A stretch of 64,000 nucleotides of DNA from Cryptococcus deneoformans JEC21 (GCF_000091045.1 NC_006681.1:190001-254000), one strand, 5' to 3'. Shown: positions 46,901 through 58,953, numbered from the stretch's first letter. Made by a program: numbers and translations. Notes: generated by a model not told the origin, from the sequence alone.

Positions 46901-47536
46901 GGCTATGTGAGGAACTGGAGGCTGGAGATTTGCCTTTGAACAGCTGGTCCGCGGGAGTGTGGGGAGAGGATATTTGAGGTGATGGATGATGCGAATATTG
47001 TTGAGAAGCATAGGGATGAAATTGGAAATTTGGTGAAGTATATGCTTGACTCTGCCGCGGGGAGGAGTCTATAGCGTACTGCTGTGATGTAGAGAACTGA
47101 CTTGGCCTTACGATTCGTGGTTGAGGCGCTTGAAAATTGATTGCTGACGATGAGGCTTGAGAGAGAGCAATTCCTTGTGCAAAAGACTGATACTGATCTC
47201 CAGGACAGCTGCTAGGCTCGACGCTAGGGGTTGCCATGCTATGACCGCTTACCCGTCCTGGTTGGCCATTCTCCAAGCTACTCAGCGAGCGATGCGGCCC
47301 CAACGAATTGCCTTGAACTCCAGGAGGAGTTTGGAAATTCATAAAACTTGACCAGTCTAGAGGCGACTGGGTAGACTACAGTTGGAGTCAATCTAAGCGA
47401 TGCGCTTCCAGAAAGCCACCAAACAGACAACACTCACGCTGACAACACTATTTGTAGGTCTTAACTCAGGTCTGTTAAATTGATCACCGGGTGGAAGGGT
47501 ATTGTGTGACTGCGGAGAAGTGAGGTTTGTTGACAT
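43946..47536 (-). CDS. BWC1: White collar 1 blue-light photoreceptor, without zinc finger
   Basis: Blue-light receptor and co-transcription factor acting with WC-2. The N-terminal about 550 residues are Gln/Ser/Pro-rich. The LOV domain starts near 45800 and spans an intron: SMVIGPVDLSCSFVVVDIRR, YASPNFTRLTGYELPQLLGR and NCRFLQSPDG. Its cysteine in NCRFLQ (about residue 595) is the flavin-adduct residue. INYRRNGEPFINLVTVVPI and VYHVGFQIDLVEQP complete the flavin pocket. PAS domains 2 and 3 follow (SIRRSLGYEPEDLLNKNISE; FGVDKVLGYQAEEILGRNLF). The C-terminus is basic (KEKKAGKAKKRKYN, a likely nuclear signal) and ends without a GATA-type CxxC finger, as known for Cryptococcus Bwc1. The preferred start is 47536 (MSTNLTSPQSH). 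Convergent with the GAS2-domain gene. Confidence 0.95.
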
Positions 47537-49136
47537 GACGTGATTCACCGCGAAGAGAACGGGTGGAGAAATGAGTCTTTCTGGAAGAGAATGAGACGGG
47601 ATGGAAGTAGGAGATTGTGTGAGAGATGGCAAGATGGATTGAAAGGGGAGATGTACGCGCTACTAGTAATGACAAAAAAAGGGTTGAGGATGGAGATGGG
47701 GTGTTCGCGGTGACGGTGAGAGGCGACGATAAAGTCACCGGAGAAAACTCTCAACAAGCTCCGAACGTGAATCACCGTCCGACTACTAATAATAATAATG
47801 CCCTACTTCTCAACAACCCAAGCATTCACCAATATACACCTACTCTCGACTTCATATGCATGGCATATTTTCATATCTCATCTCTACATCAATGTGCAAG
47901 TGCAGGCAACAATGCTTTTTCATAGTTCAAAAAAGGCACAGAGCAGTGGGCCACTAAAAAATGAAGGTAATCTGGAATTCTGAAAACCCCTCCAATCTCA
48001 AACAAAGAGCGCCGAGTCCTTGCCACGTGCTTTCCCTTCTTTTTGTCGTCAACGCCTGATTCCAGCAGTGGGTATCCTAAGAATTCCGACGGAACGCAAT
48101 GAATAAATAATGAATAATGAATAAGCGTTTTTATTGCTGCGCTCTTGCAACTGGTGCGTCGCAACAGAATGATGATCCAATTCCATCCTAATCAGTTGTA
48201 TCAATGACTGTCCGACTACTGACTTGTCGTCATCATGATGCCATGCTGCTGAATATTCATTGACCGTTAAACCCACTGGCCTTCTTGTCGATCATTTTCA
48301 GGTATCAACTACTCGCTTTATTATTTATTAAGTGCACAATAATTAAATATCCTTTCAGATGTGGGATCTGCACACGTACATGATGATGTCTGCACAGGAT
48401 ATTTCACATTCCTCCCTTCACGTGACTAACCACCACATTTTATACTTTTCTTTCATTCATCATCATTCTCTACTCTCTACTTAACTGTCCACAACATCAC
48501 CGCAGAAGAGGTCAGATCTTCCCAGCAATCGCCAAGACCGAAATTGAAGACGAACTCAACTACGTAATATAATTTACTACTGTATACCTTGAGCACTGGC
48601 AGCAAACAATAGCATGTGGCTTTGAGATGTATCTGTGGGTCCGCCCGTGCTACCCGGCGGCCACTGGCCGGACCTTCCGTCCGCAACTTCCGGAAGGAAT
48701 TTGGTTTCAGGAGACGTATTTCATCAGTCTAAGGGGACTTAAAAGGAGTTGGGTGCCTCGTGCCTACGTGGCGTGGTTTGTCACCTAATCTCAGCTTTTC
48801 GCTTTGCTTTATAGGCATTCTGCGTGCCACCCAATTGTTCGTCACTTACAATTAGCGCCATAAAGCTCTTGTATATATAAAGATCTAATTCAAAAAGCCT
48901 CTCTCCGTCCAGAAGATGTTTCAATGAGAGCAAATACATGAAAAATTTGAGAAATTTATACACATCGGGATCATTTACACACACATCGCACAGGACTTGT
49001 CTACAAATCTGCAACACCAACAATAATGAATAACTCCGCGAAAAACTCCAAACATAGGGACAACATAGATGTACAGAGCTTGACGAACCACAGGCGACCG
49101 TTGTTATCATACAACACAATCTGTACAACTCGGCCC
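47537..49136. other. Intergenic: BWC1 upstream region and FHA gene 3' flank
   Basis: 1.6 kb without convincing coding sequence. It includes short GAATAAATAATGAATAATGAATAA repeats near 48100 and a TTCACGTGAC near-palindrome at 48417-48426, one base off the perfect sites elsewhere in the window. A TATATA stretch lies near 48873. No tRNA or snRNA recognised. Confidence 0.5.
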
Positions 49137-51944
49137 TTACTCGGCAAGTTGCATGAGGCCTGCGATGGTGCCGATACTACCCAAGGCAGCACCCAGAACA
49201 ACCAACCCGACGGTCGATGCTACATTGCGGCGCTTGGCAGGTGGTCCTGTCGGGTTTGAGGCCTCGATTGGACCAAGGTGAACGGCCGATGTTTCTTCGA
49301 CGATGGTGGGTTCCTCGTGCTCGTTGAATTCGAGGGGAAGAGAGCGCTTGCGGCCAATGACGGGGGTGACGAGGCCTTCCGACGACGAGCTGCTTGAAGG
49401 GCTGGATGTGGGTTGGAGACCTACCAGCGCTTCGTCAGAAAAAAAAAAGATAATCAACGCATTAAATAGAATGAAAACTTACCACAGGCCTCGGTAGTCT
49501 CCTGACGACTGAGTTCATTCATGACAGCGGCGTGGGCTAACAGAAGGCATTAGATCATCCATTTAGAAATTAAGTAATTTGCTACTCACCGGCTAGCATT
49601 TGCTGGGATTGCTCCAAAAAGACAGCGACTTCTTCCTCAATATCGCGATGAAGGTCAAGCTTTTTTCCCTCAGAGGAAGGCAAGTCGCGGCTATCAGCTT
49701 CCGATGAAGATGAAGAAGTAATCACTTCTTGAGCGGCCGTAGTCTCCACATCCATGGTAATTTTACCTGTAAGGAACTTATCGCCCAGATACTTGTTGGG
49801 TACAACTTCCTGTCTAGGACGCTTCTCCCTGATAAAACAGTCACTGTTCTTCTTTGGCCTTGGGGAAAAGGGTGTAGGGCTCGCATCAACTGCTTCGTCC
49901 CCGATCGAACGGTCATCAAGGTCATCCTCCTCTTCCTCACTGGAGTAGACTATGATCATATCGTCTTCTCCCGAAGCCGCGTCGTCGTCGTAGTTGCTGT
50001 CATCTTCGTCATCATCCTCATCCTCATCCTCACTCTCGTAGCTATAGGGCAATTCAGCTCTTTTCTTCGCCGACGCAGCCTTCTCGTTTCTGAATAATCC
50101 CTGTTCTGACCCATAAACAGAAAATTCGCTAGCAGGAGGCTGCTGACAAGAACTGTTTGTCGGACCAAGCCGAATGACGTTATCATAAGACAGCTGCAAT
50201 GGCTCCGAATCAAACTGGGGAGCATCTCCTTGTGCGTCAGCTTCGGCGAAGCTAGCTGCTATAGCCCTGTAGAATGATTCCCGCTGCTCCTCTTCGTCCA
50301 GCGAATCAAGCTTATCAGCTTGAGTTTGACGAATAGGTGGCTCTTGTGGTAAGGTTTCGTCGCTGACATTGTTTACTTTTTCACCATTGTAGTTTGCTTC
50401 ACCAATATTATTGTCCTCAAGAGCACCGGCTTCGTCATGTGCAGATGTGGAAAATGGTGCAACGTCTGAACTTTTCTGTTGCTCGTCGGCTTCGTTGTCA
50501 TAATCCGAAAGGTCCGGCGAAAAGTGCCATGCCACAGGGGAACTTTGGTAAGAAGGCGACCAGCAATCGTGTTCGCTTTGATCATCCTGACTTTGCAATG
50601 CGTGGTTTCCCCAGTCATAGTTCTCTGCATGCATGTCTTTGGCAGCTTCAGAATGATCCGCTTCATGCACACCAAAGACTTCAGGCGAGCCAAGGTCATC
50701 GTAATCGGTGAATGAGTTATCGTCCGCTTCTTCGTTACGGTCCCCATTTGCGACTTCGTTGCTGGAGCCTCGAGGCCATTCATCCTCATCAGAGGAAAGG
50801 GACAATACACTTTGATGATCAGATATCAACACGTCAGAGCGGATCTGAGAAACTCGGGATTTCGAAGAGACGGAAATGATGCCGTCGTCTTCGTCACCGA
50901 CGGCTATCATCGGTATGTTCTCCAGTTCAGGTTCCTCACTAGAGTATCTCATCCACTCCGGAATACCATACTTGTTGGGCTCTCTGTACGATTTTCCGCT
51001 AATTGAGGCACCCGGGCTGATCGAATAGTCCGGTGAAGTGGCCATCTCTTTCTTCCAAGTATCAGTGGATTTGATGGCTTTAACGGCAAGAAATTTCTTG
51101 CTCGTAGAAAGGAATTTGCTCGCAACGTCTTCCTGAGAAAGTTCACCCAAGTACTCGCGCTCGCCGTCAAGGCTGCCCTGCCCGAGTTCAGGGTATCGGA
51201 AGGAGACAGCGAATTTCACTGGGGCGTACGATTTGTTGGACGCGTTCACTTTCTTTCCGAGGACAATGGTGTCTTGTTCGCAGAGCTGAACAGGAGAGAA
51301 TGGCTTCAGAACAACTGAGGAGGACGGCTCTTTGGCTGAGACGATCGAGGTGCCATGAAGCGATCGCAAGTCCGTAATGTAGACATGGCCCGATGGACTG
51401 ATGGTGATGTGGGCATGAGAGCGGGAGAGGATGGGAGAGGCAATGCCCTGATCACGCATCCCAATTAGTCGTGGAAGAAAGGAGTTCAGCTATTTATATG
51501 CTTACGCCTGAGCCAATCCTCTCCTTCACTTGACTACTCTTTCGTCCCAAGATCACGCCGCCGAGCACCAGACCCACAGGCTTGTTTACAGCCTTGCCGT
51601 CTTTCCTAGGGATATCATCGCTGGCGGCAAGCCGAGTAACGGAGAAGTCCTTGACAAGGATGTCTGGGGAGCTGTCGACTGGAGAGAGGCGCACAAACCA
51701 GTCTATACTCGAGTTAGCATGTCTCGGTGCATGCTTAAACGGAAGTGGGAACGAAATAAAGGAATGACAAAGGGACGATAATGTGATGGATTGATGACAA
51801 TTGAAGAGAGCGAAATGGGGCAGGCAGCAAGCGATTACAATGATAGCCGCCGAGTAGATATGTACACGAAGAAATGCAGATCATGATAAACTCACCCCCT
51901 AGCAGTTTCTGCTGCCAACGGTCAGTGCTGACAATAGGAGGCAT
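49137..51944 (-). CDS. Tail-anchored FHA-domain protein
   Basis: About 800 residues. The first exon (MPPIVSTDRWQQKLLG) joins by a phase-1 intron to DWFVRLSPVDSSPD. The N-terminal FHA domain has the glycine-arginine signature GLVLGGVILGRKSSQV, then after an intron ILSRSHAHITISPSGHVYIT and LRSLHGTSIV, the phosphothreonine-binding serine-arg-x-his and asn-gly-type loop (here HG). A very acidic Ser/Asp/Glu middle follows (50000-50800). After the NLS-like PPAKRRN, the last residues form one hydrophobic segment (VASTVGLVVLGAALGSIGTI) next to the stop, typical of a tail anchor to ER or nuclear envelope. FHA plus tail anchor is the layout of SLMAP/Far9/Far10 STRIPAK subunits, but I see no clear coiled coil, so the assignment stays open. 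Confidence 0.75.
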
Positions 51945-52983
51945 GAGTGGCAACCGAGAACAGCAGAAATGTGATGGGAACGATGTTTGCCGTTACGAAT
52001 ACAGTGAATGGAACAGCCAATTGAGGATGCTGAATGTATCTCTAGGACAAGGATGAGACGAAGACGGCTATAAGAGGAAGACGAAGATGCAATGCGGTTG
52101 CGACGGCTAATGAGTAAGTACTATGATGGGAATAGCTGAGCGATCGGACTCGTCACATCGCGCGATAAGCAGATGACCGGGTCACGTGACTCTTGCCTGC
52201 CTGCCGCCACACATCCCACGCCGTCGTCTTAGCTCGAGCGCACGCAGTGGACGAAGAGGATTAATATAGGATTAGAGGACTAAACCATATTATGTGCCAC
52301 CACGATAACTCTGCCCGCTGATGGGTGTTTTTTTGCATCTGTAACGTGATATGTACAAGTACAGTATCAAGCATGGGGCTGCGGAGTACAAACGGAAACC
52401 CGAATGATCCTGCCCTTGCACCGTAGTATTTGGACGCAACAAAAATAAATCGGTTGTGATTGTAGGTAAGGATGATTGATCTTGTCCTATGGGCAAAAGA
52501 TAAGCGCGATCGTGATCTAAGCATGCTCTAATATAATCAATGCCTCCGTAAATAAGCCATTCTTACTATGCTGCATGCCGAAATCAGAGTAGCAGAAAGC
52601 AAAACGACATGGCAAGTGCCAAGTCAGCGCGTTTGAAAATATCGACTCACAGATGCCTCATCGCATGCTCCACTTCTAACCACAAATGGGGATGGAGCAA
52701 TATATTCCTCCTGACTTACTCTTGCGAGTGCGTCGGAGTGGGGTATGGACCGTTGGATGTCAAGAGCTGCATTTTAAGGCATTTGGAAGGTGGTGGAAGT
52801 GGAAGTGCCACATTGAGTTTGGGCGCGGAATTATGGAGAGTAGGACGCGGCGTTATGTGGTGCTGAGTGCCCGTTGGTTTCCGAGGGATGCGATTCGCTG
52901 GTGGTCGTCGTATTTGCTCAGAGAATCGCTCTTCAATATACACTTTCCTTTCCCCAACTCCCCATCCCCCACCACCCGCCCCC
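51945..52983. other. Divergent intergenic region, FHA gene / QCR2
   Basis: About 1 kb with no coherent coding frame. It holds a perfect GTCACGTGAC palindrome (52181-52190, listed separately) and a pyrimidine-rich QCR2 leader (52945-52983). Confidence 0.5.
52181..52190. promoter_or_regulatory. GTCACGTGAC palindrome between the FHA gene and QCR2
   Basis: Third exact copy of the 10-bp palindrome in this window. It is 237 bp upstream of the FHA-gene ATG and 794 bp upstream of QCR2, so which gene it would serve is unclear. Confidence 0.45.
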
Positions 52984-54485
52984 ATGTACTCCCTCAACAG
53001 GCTTCCCAGGAGCTCCGCATTCAAAAACTCCGCCAATCTCCTTAGGCGAAACGCCAGCACCACTTCTGCTGGCGGTGTCAATGTTGTCGGTTTCGAAAAC
53101 AAGGGCCCTGCTGCCACTTCCAGCTTGACCGTCGCCATCAAAGCTGGTTCCCGATACGAGACTACCCCCGGTGTCGCCCATGTTTTGAAGAGCTTTGCCT
53201 ACAAGGTGGGTTTCTTGGGAATTTGCGTTGGATCTCGCTGATTGCGATGTAGGCCACTGCTTCTGCATCAGCTTTGAGAACAGCTAGGGAGGCGGAGCTG
53301 TACGGTGGTGTCTTGTCTGCTGCTCTTACTAGGGAACACCTTTTGCTTTCTGCCGAGTTCCTTCGTGGCGATGAGTGAGTTTTACAGTAAGAAGAGATGA
53401 AGGCATCCACTAAACATTAACAGAGAACACTTCCTCAACGTCCTCGCTTCCGTTCTTTCCTCGTCTCAATTCTACCAACACGAGCTCAATGAGCTCGTTA
53501 TCCCTGTCGTTGAGGCGGAGACCATCTCTGCCCAGGCTACTCCTTCTGCCATCGCCCTCGACCTTGCCCATTCCCTTGCTTTCCGACGAGGTCTCGGTAA
53601 CTCTCTCTACGCCAACAAGAACTACCCCGTCTCCATTGACGACGTGAAGACTTTTGGTGAAGCCGCTTTCGCCAAGTCCAACATTGCCGTCATCGGTACT
53701 GGTATCTCCACTGAGGTCCTCGCCAAGTCCGTTGGCAACGCTTTCGGCACTGGTACTAGCTCCAGCTCTAAGCTCTCTACTCCCAAGGCCGCCTATTACG
53801 GTGGTGAGACCCGGGTGCCTCTCGACATCCATGCTCCTGCTACTGCCGCCCCTACCATGGTTATTGCCTTCGGCACCTCCGCTCCCCCTTCTGCCGACCT
53901 CAAGGTCCTTAAGCACCTTCTCGGTGGTGAGACCTCCGTTAAATGGACTCCTGGTGCTTCTCCTCTGGCTCAAGCCGCCGACAAGATCCCCGGTGCTTCC
54001 GCCAAGGCTTTCCTCCTTCCTTACTCTGACGCCTCTCTGTTCGGTGTTGTTCTTTCTGCCCCCACAAGTGCCGAAACCAAGGCTTTGGCTCAGGAAGTTG
54101 CCAGCATCGTCAAGGGCGCCGGCGAGTTCAAGGAGGAGGAGGTGAAGAGGGCCGTTGCCAAGGCCACCTTTGAGGACGCCGCTAGCACCGAAACCTTGTC
54201 CGGTTTCGTCGCCGCTGCTGGTCCTGCTGCCCTCATTGGTTCCGTTCCCGAGGCGCAGTCCTTCTCTGGTGTTTCTGCTTCTTCCATCTCCAAGGTGAGT
54301 TTATAAGGGTTATCGGTATGCGATGAGTATGCTGACCGTTTTCAGGCTGCCGGCGAGTTGCTCAAGGGAAAGCCCACCGTTGTCAGCATCGGTAATATCT
54401 CTGTCCTTCCTTATGGGTGCGTTCTTCATTCCTAAGATTGGACATGTTGATGCTAATTTTTTTTAGCGACGAACTTGGTCTTTAA
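52984..54485 (+). CDS. QCR2: Ubiquinol-cytochrome c reductase core protein 2
   Basis: Core subunit 2 of respiratory complex III, matrix side, M16-peptidase-like fold without protease activity. The ATG at 52984 opens a presequence rich in Arg and Ser (MYSLNRLPRSSAFKNSANLL). The mature part begins near GGVNVVGFENKGPAATSSLT. The fold's first strand-helix is VAIKAGSRYETTPGVAHVLK; where an active M16 peptidase has HxxEH there is no such motif, as expected for QCR2. LYGGVLSAALTREHLLLSAE, HSLAFRRGLGNSLYANKNYP and AYYGGETRVPL are typical. The C-terminus is TVVSIGNISVLPYGDELGL. Five exons, about 430 residues. Codon use is strongly C-ending, as in highly expressed genes. Confidence 0.93.
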
Positions 54486-54681
54486 GGGATTAGAGGGATT
54501 GCAAAACTAATAGTCATGGCATTTTGGGAATGATGAAGTGCATATGATTGGCATTATGTTCTCTGAATTCAAAACAAGAGTTCAAATTATGATCGAGCGC
54601 GATAGAATCTGATAGTCCTTTCCTCCACTCTGTAATTGGTCGGCTCCGTATGAGTCTATGTCTGCCAGTTAATCGGTCTGC

Positions 54682-55755
54682 TCACCTTTGTTTGACCAAC
54701 ATCATGACGCCTTGCGATACAAATCCTTTGACCAATTGCCCTTCAAGACCGACATACAATCCCTCGATACCTTCTTTTCTGATAAATTTCCTTATGGTGC
54801 TGAACATACTCTCTTCTTGATTTTCCTTGTCATTTTCCTTCTCTTTGCCGGACTGGTACAGTACCTTGACCAAGATTAACGGGTACAGGGGTATCGTGGC
54901 AAGAGCATTGGATAACGCTCCTAAGAAAAATGTTACAACCCCTGGAGGATGGGCACGATGCCTTTCGGGCACCAGAATTCTGAGTAGAAACGAGTGAATA
55001 TATAACGTTAATGAAGGTAACAATGTTAAAGGGATTGTAGGACCAAAACCGGAGAATAGCCCTCTGATTCCGTCTTCCTTGTTTATCGCCAAGAGGGTCT
55101 GCAAGGCTGACCGCTTTTCGTCTTCCCCAGATTCGCTGACCTGTTGTCGCACACTGACGGTCGATATAGGCAGAGTGATGCCCTTAGATGTGACTCCAGC
55201 AAGAACACCAATAATGAGCTCTTCAAGCGGCGTTCGTTCGGTACTCGCAGTATCAGATGCTTTACTGGATAAACCACCTACACCTGCTGGCGATGGTGCG
55301 GCTTGATAGATTGCTTGTTTCAGACGATATTGATGGAGACCTTTTTGCAGAGCAGTGTAGGTGTAAAAGTAGATGAAGCTAGATAGCAAAGTGGATAAGG
55401 TGTCGGCTTTGAGACCGCTGTATATTCTAGTCATGGCGTGGCGACGAGATAGCAGACGATGCAGTGTAAGAATGAGTGATACTTATATGGTTGTCAGTAA
55501 CTTCCAAGAAAGTATCCAATAAGCCTGCACTTACAACGCATGGCTTTTGGTTTCTTGGAAGCATGCTGCATACGGGTGGTAGCTACATCGAGGGGAAATA
55601 CGATACAGTTCCCAACAGCAGAGCTAAGATACGGTTGACAGCTTTAATCAATCATGTTCTTTTCGCATCTCTGCTCATCACAGGATTTCCGCTACAAGAA
55701 CTCACCCAAGAGCGCCTGAAGTCGCTTGGAGTAAAGGGGGAAGCTTGGTCTGCAT
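54682..55755 (-). CDS. Mitochondrial-carrier-family transporter, possibly peroxisomal
   Basis: Six-helix carrier with three repeats. Repeat 1: IVFPLDVATTRMQ (PxDxxxxR signature). Repeat 2: GVTSKGITLPISTVSVRQQV. Repeat 3: ATIPLYPLILVKVLYQ. Matrix-helix glycines follow each (EDGIRGLFSGFGPTIPLTLL; KEGIEGLYVGLEGQLVKGFV). The start was placed at 55755 (MQTKLPPLLQATSGAL). Two short introns join it to KPKAMRLSLILTLHRLL and then MTRIYSGLKADTLSTLLSSF. The repeat motifs depart from canonical PxD[DE]xx[KR]xR in repeats 2 and 3. That, and the QXLSSF and FIYFYTYTALQ block after repeat 1, recall the PMP47/ANT1 peroxisomal ATP carriers. Substrate is not certain. Convergent with QCR2, divergent from polymerase kappa. 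Confidence 0.75.
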
Positions 55756-56140
55756 TATTCAAGGAGTTTTGACTGTGTGAGTTCACGAGGGTTTAAGGTG
55801 TCTGACAAGGTGGCAGATTGGGGTACTCAGTGGCAATACCAAGATGAAGACGAAGATAAATAAAGATACCAAGAGAGGGGGCATATACATAATTATTCAC
55901 TCCCAGTCGGGAACGCAGAGACCAACTGGTGACACATACCGGTCAGTTCCACAGCCGGTGCCTCGATGTCCGGATCCCAAGTGTTTAATTATTTATTATT
56001 GTCAGCTCACCCACCATTTACAAAAGTCAATTTGTGAAAATATACCTACATCCAGACGCGTCCCTTTGTTTACACAAGAACAAAAAGTATCCATAAACTC
56101 AAAACTCCAACTTATCGCCAAATGTCATCATTCCTGTAAT
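55756..56140. promoter_or_regulatory. Divergent carrier / POLK promoter interval
   Basis: 385 bp between two divergent start codons must carry both promoters. No recognised motif beyond AT-rich sequence. Confidence 0.4.
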
Positions 56141-58953
56141 ATGGCCTGCCCTCCACCCTCAGGAAAGGGAAAAGATACGGTGAAGACGGAGATGTCAAGT
56201 GAGGAAAGAGCGGCAGCCGATGCTAAACAACGCAGTTTCGAGAGAAGTTTGGCGGGACCTAGTGTTGGCAAGGCTGGTAAGTTATATTAGAACATGCAAA
56301 TGGTACATATGATCTGACCTGCCGCAAAGGTATCACAAGGGACCAGACAGGTTTGTAAGGAAGTGTATGCCACCCCTTCGAGATACTGAATGTATAATTT
56401 CCGCCAGAAATCAACAGGATCATTGCCGAAGCTTCCAAAGTGAGTCAATTGCTTGTTGCTTCACGCTCCAGTTTTATGGTCGCTGATATCTTCGCAGGGG
56501 TCCAAGTATGTCAAGCTTCATTCCTATTGTTTTCAACGCCTGATATGATCTAGGTTCTACAATAACCAAGTGCGGAAAGATCAAGAGCTCACTGAGAAGA
56601 TCGCATGGTATCGAAACAAGGTATGTTTGTCACTATTAACAAATCCCTAGACACTAAAAGAATACGCTTTTTGACAGCGAGATGAACTCATGAGAATGGC
56701 TCCTCGTGACCAATTGGAAGATGAAGCTGATCGTATCGTGAGCATTCGCCTCTGAAATATATTTATAGAAGCTCACTTTAAAGATAGCTCATGGAAGTTG
56801 AGGCGACTCGAGATTTGAGTCAAACGATCATTCATGTTGATATGGACGCATTTGTTAGCTTCTTTCCTCAATAAGAATGCGACGTATCCTTGCTAATCCT
56901 CAGCGCTAGTATGCATCGGTCGAAGTTCAACGTGATCCTTCACTGAAAGGGAAGGCTTTTGGAGTAGGTAAAGGGGTGTTGTGCACTGCTTCCGTGAATA
57001 TCTCTATCAGCTGTGCCCTACTGGTGTACTGATGTTCCATAGTATGAAGCGAGAAAGTTTGGAGTAAGATCGGCCATGGCCGGCTTCATTGCGAAGAAGC
57101 TCTGTCCTCATATCATCTTGTGAGTTCGGCGACAAAATACGACGACAAAGGATTAACTTCTTTCAAGAACGGATTTGCACTTCGACCTCTATACAAAAGC
57201 CTCCAAGGCTGTCAAGGAAGTATTAGTACAATACGACGAAAATCTCATGATGGCGAGCTTGGATGAAGGATATCTGAAGTGAGTTGATTTGATAGGCTAG
57301 ACGGGTATCAAGTGAACGCAACGTAGCATAACGCCCTACATGTCGACCCACAATATGACGGCTTCAGAGGTTGTCACAGAAATAAGGGCTCAGGTGGAAG
57401 AGAAAACTTCCTTGACAATCTCGGCCGGAATAGCAGCCAATCGTATGTTAGCCAAGGTACATGATCATCCAACAGATAAAGGAAAACAGATGCTCAGTTT
57501 AAATATTTAAGATCTGCTCTGACAAAAACAAGCCAAATGGCCACTTCGAATTGGCATTCGACCGAGCTACGATTGTTCGTTTCATGCGAGATTTGCCCGT
57601 CAGAAATATTCCAGGCTTTGGGAGAGTGACAGAACGTTGTCTTGAAGGACTTGGAATACAGGTGCGTGTCTTTTTGGTCGTCTTGGGTTACTCCTTATTG
57701 TAATTTGAAGACTTGCGGCGATATTTATGAGAAGCGGGTGGACCTTCTTCTTATGGATCATTGGTTCGGCTTCCGAGGTTTATGGTAAGCTGATCCGTGA
57801 TACATGTCTTTGTTTCCATTCTTACTACATATTTGCAGCCGAGCGTACTTGGGGATAGCAGACAATACTGTTGCACCAGGCAGACGGGAAGAGCGAAGAA
57901 GTGTTGGTGTGGAAAGGTGGGTTGCCGCCCCACCCATTGTCGTCGAGTATGAGACTGACGCCATCTAGAACATTTCGAGATAAGACGGATGATGAAGATA
58001 TCATGGCCACTTTGATCGACATTGTCGAAGAGCTAGGGAAGGATCTGGATCGGTTACAATATGCTGGCAAAACCGTTACCGTCAAGTACAAGGTATGTTA
58101 TCTAGCGCCCTCGGTCGACAAAAAAAAATCTGATCTCGTTTCAATTGTTACATAGCTGCATACGTACGAAAGTGAGTCTGACTTCATACACTGAGCTGCG
58201 TGCATCGATGGCTGGCGGCCGACAATATGTGTAGATAAGACGCGAGCAAAGTCAATACCCAAATACATCTCATCAGCGACGGATATTCTGCCTATAGCCC
58301 AGGAACTGCTGAAGAAGGAATTGCCTCTTCGGATACGCTTACTTGGCGTACGGTTATCAACACTGAAAGATCTTACTATTCCTGATAAAGGCATCAAAGG
58401 AGTAAGCACCAGTCCATCCGCCAAGCCATACAGCCGAGTTGACCATGTTTTCAAGTTTTTCAAGGCGGCCGAAGACAAAGCCAAGACCGGGTCACCAATC
58501 ACTGGCCATACATTAGAAACATTAGAACATATACCCGAAATGATGCGCTTGGAGGCAGATAACGCGCAAGGGGACAGTTTTGGCGCAGGGGAGGCGAGTG
58601 GGTCTGAAGGTATTGGTGCAGATGACTTTAAAATCCTTCCAGCTACCACAAAGAAGCGAAAGAGCCCTTCTCCAACACGTGATGCCCCTTCTCCAACAGC
58701 TGGTCCCATCTGTCCCATATGCGGCCAGGCCCTTGATGCAGGGACTTCCAACCAGCAACTCAACGATCACGTTGATTGGTGTCTCAATAAGGATGCCATC
58801 AAGGAGGCTAGCCGAGTTTCGCCAGTGGCCAAGAAAAAGGCTAAAATTGGAAGGACGAGTGAAAGGACATCTTCAAACGTCACAGGACCATCGAAGAAAG
58901 ATGGATCAAAGGGAGAAAAGGGTACAATTTCAAGCTGGTTGAAGAAGGGTTAA
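56141..58953 (+). CDS. POLK: DNA polymerase kappa (Y-family), with UBZ finger
   Basis: Translesion DNA polymerase of the DinB/kappa branch. The N-terminal kappa extension (RKDQELTEKIAWYRNKRDEL) that clasps DNA is present. Catalytic motifs are HVDMDAFYASVE (first metal Asp), CTASYEARKFGVRSAMAGF and MMASLDEGYLN (catalytic Asp-Glu; Gly where most homologues have Ala). SLTISAGIAANRMLAKICSD and the helix-hairpin-helix PVRNIPGFGRVTERCLEGLG follow. The little finger starts near ERTFRDKTDDEDI. The C-terminus has one UBZ-type finger, GPICPICGQALDAGTS...LNDHVDWC (C-C-H-C), and ends GTISSWLKKG, a possible PCNA-interacting motif. About 14 exons, some very short (56400-56760). Start ATG at 56141. Ubiquitin and PCNA binding are inferred from family. 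Confidence 0.93.

Noticed and set aside
48781..49128. 115-codon minus-strand frame downstream of the FHA gene
   Set aside because: Lies in the expected 3' UTR, begins after the FHA stop and has no recognisable domain.
51945..52983. Short plus-strand frames near 52600-52866 as a small gene
   Set aside because: No homology or codon bias; overlapping frames of similar length are present and the region fits a QCR2 promoter.
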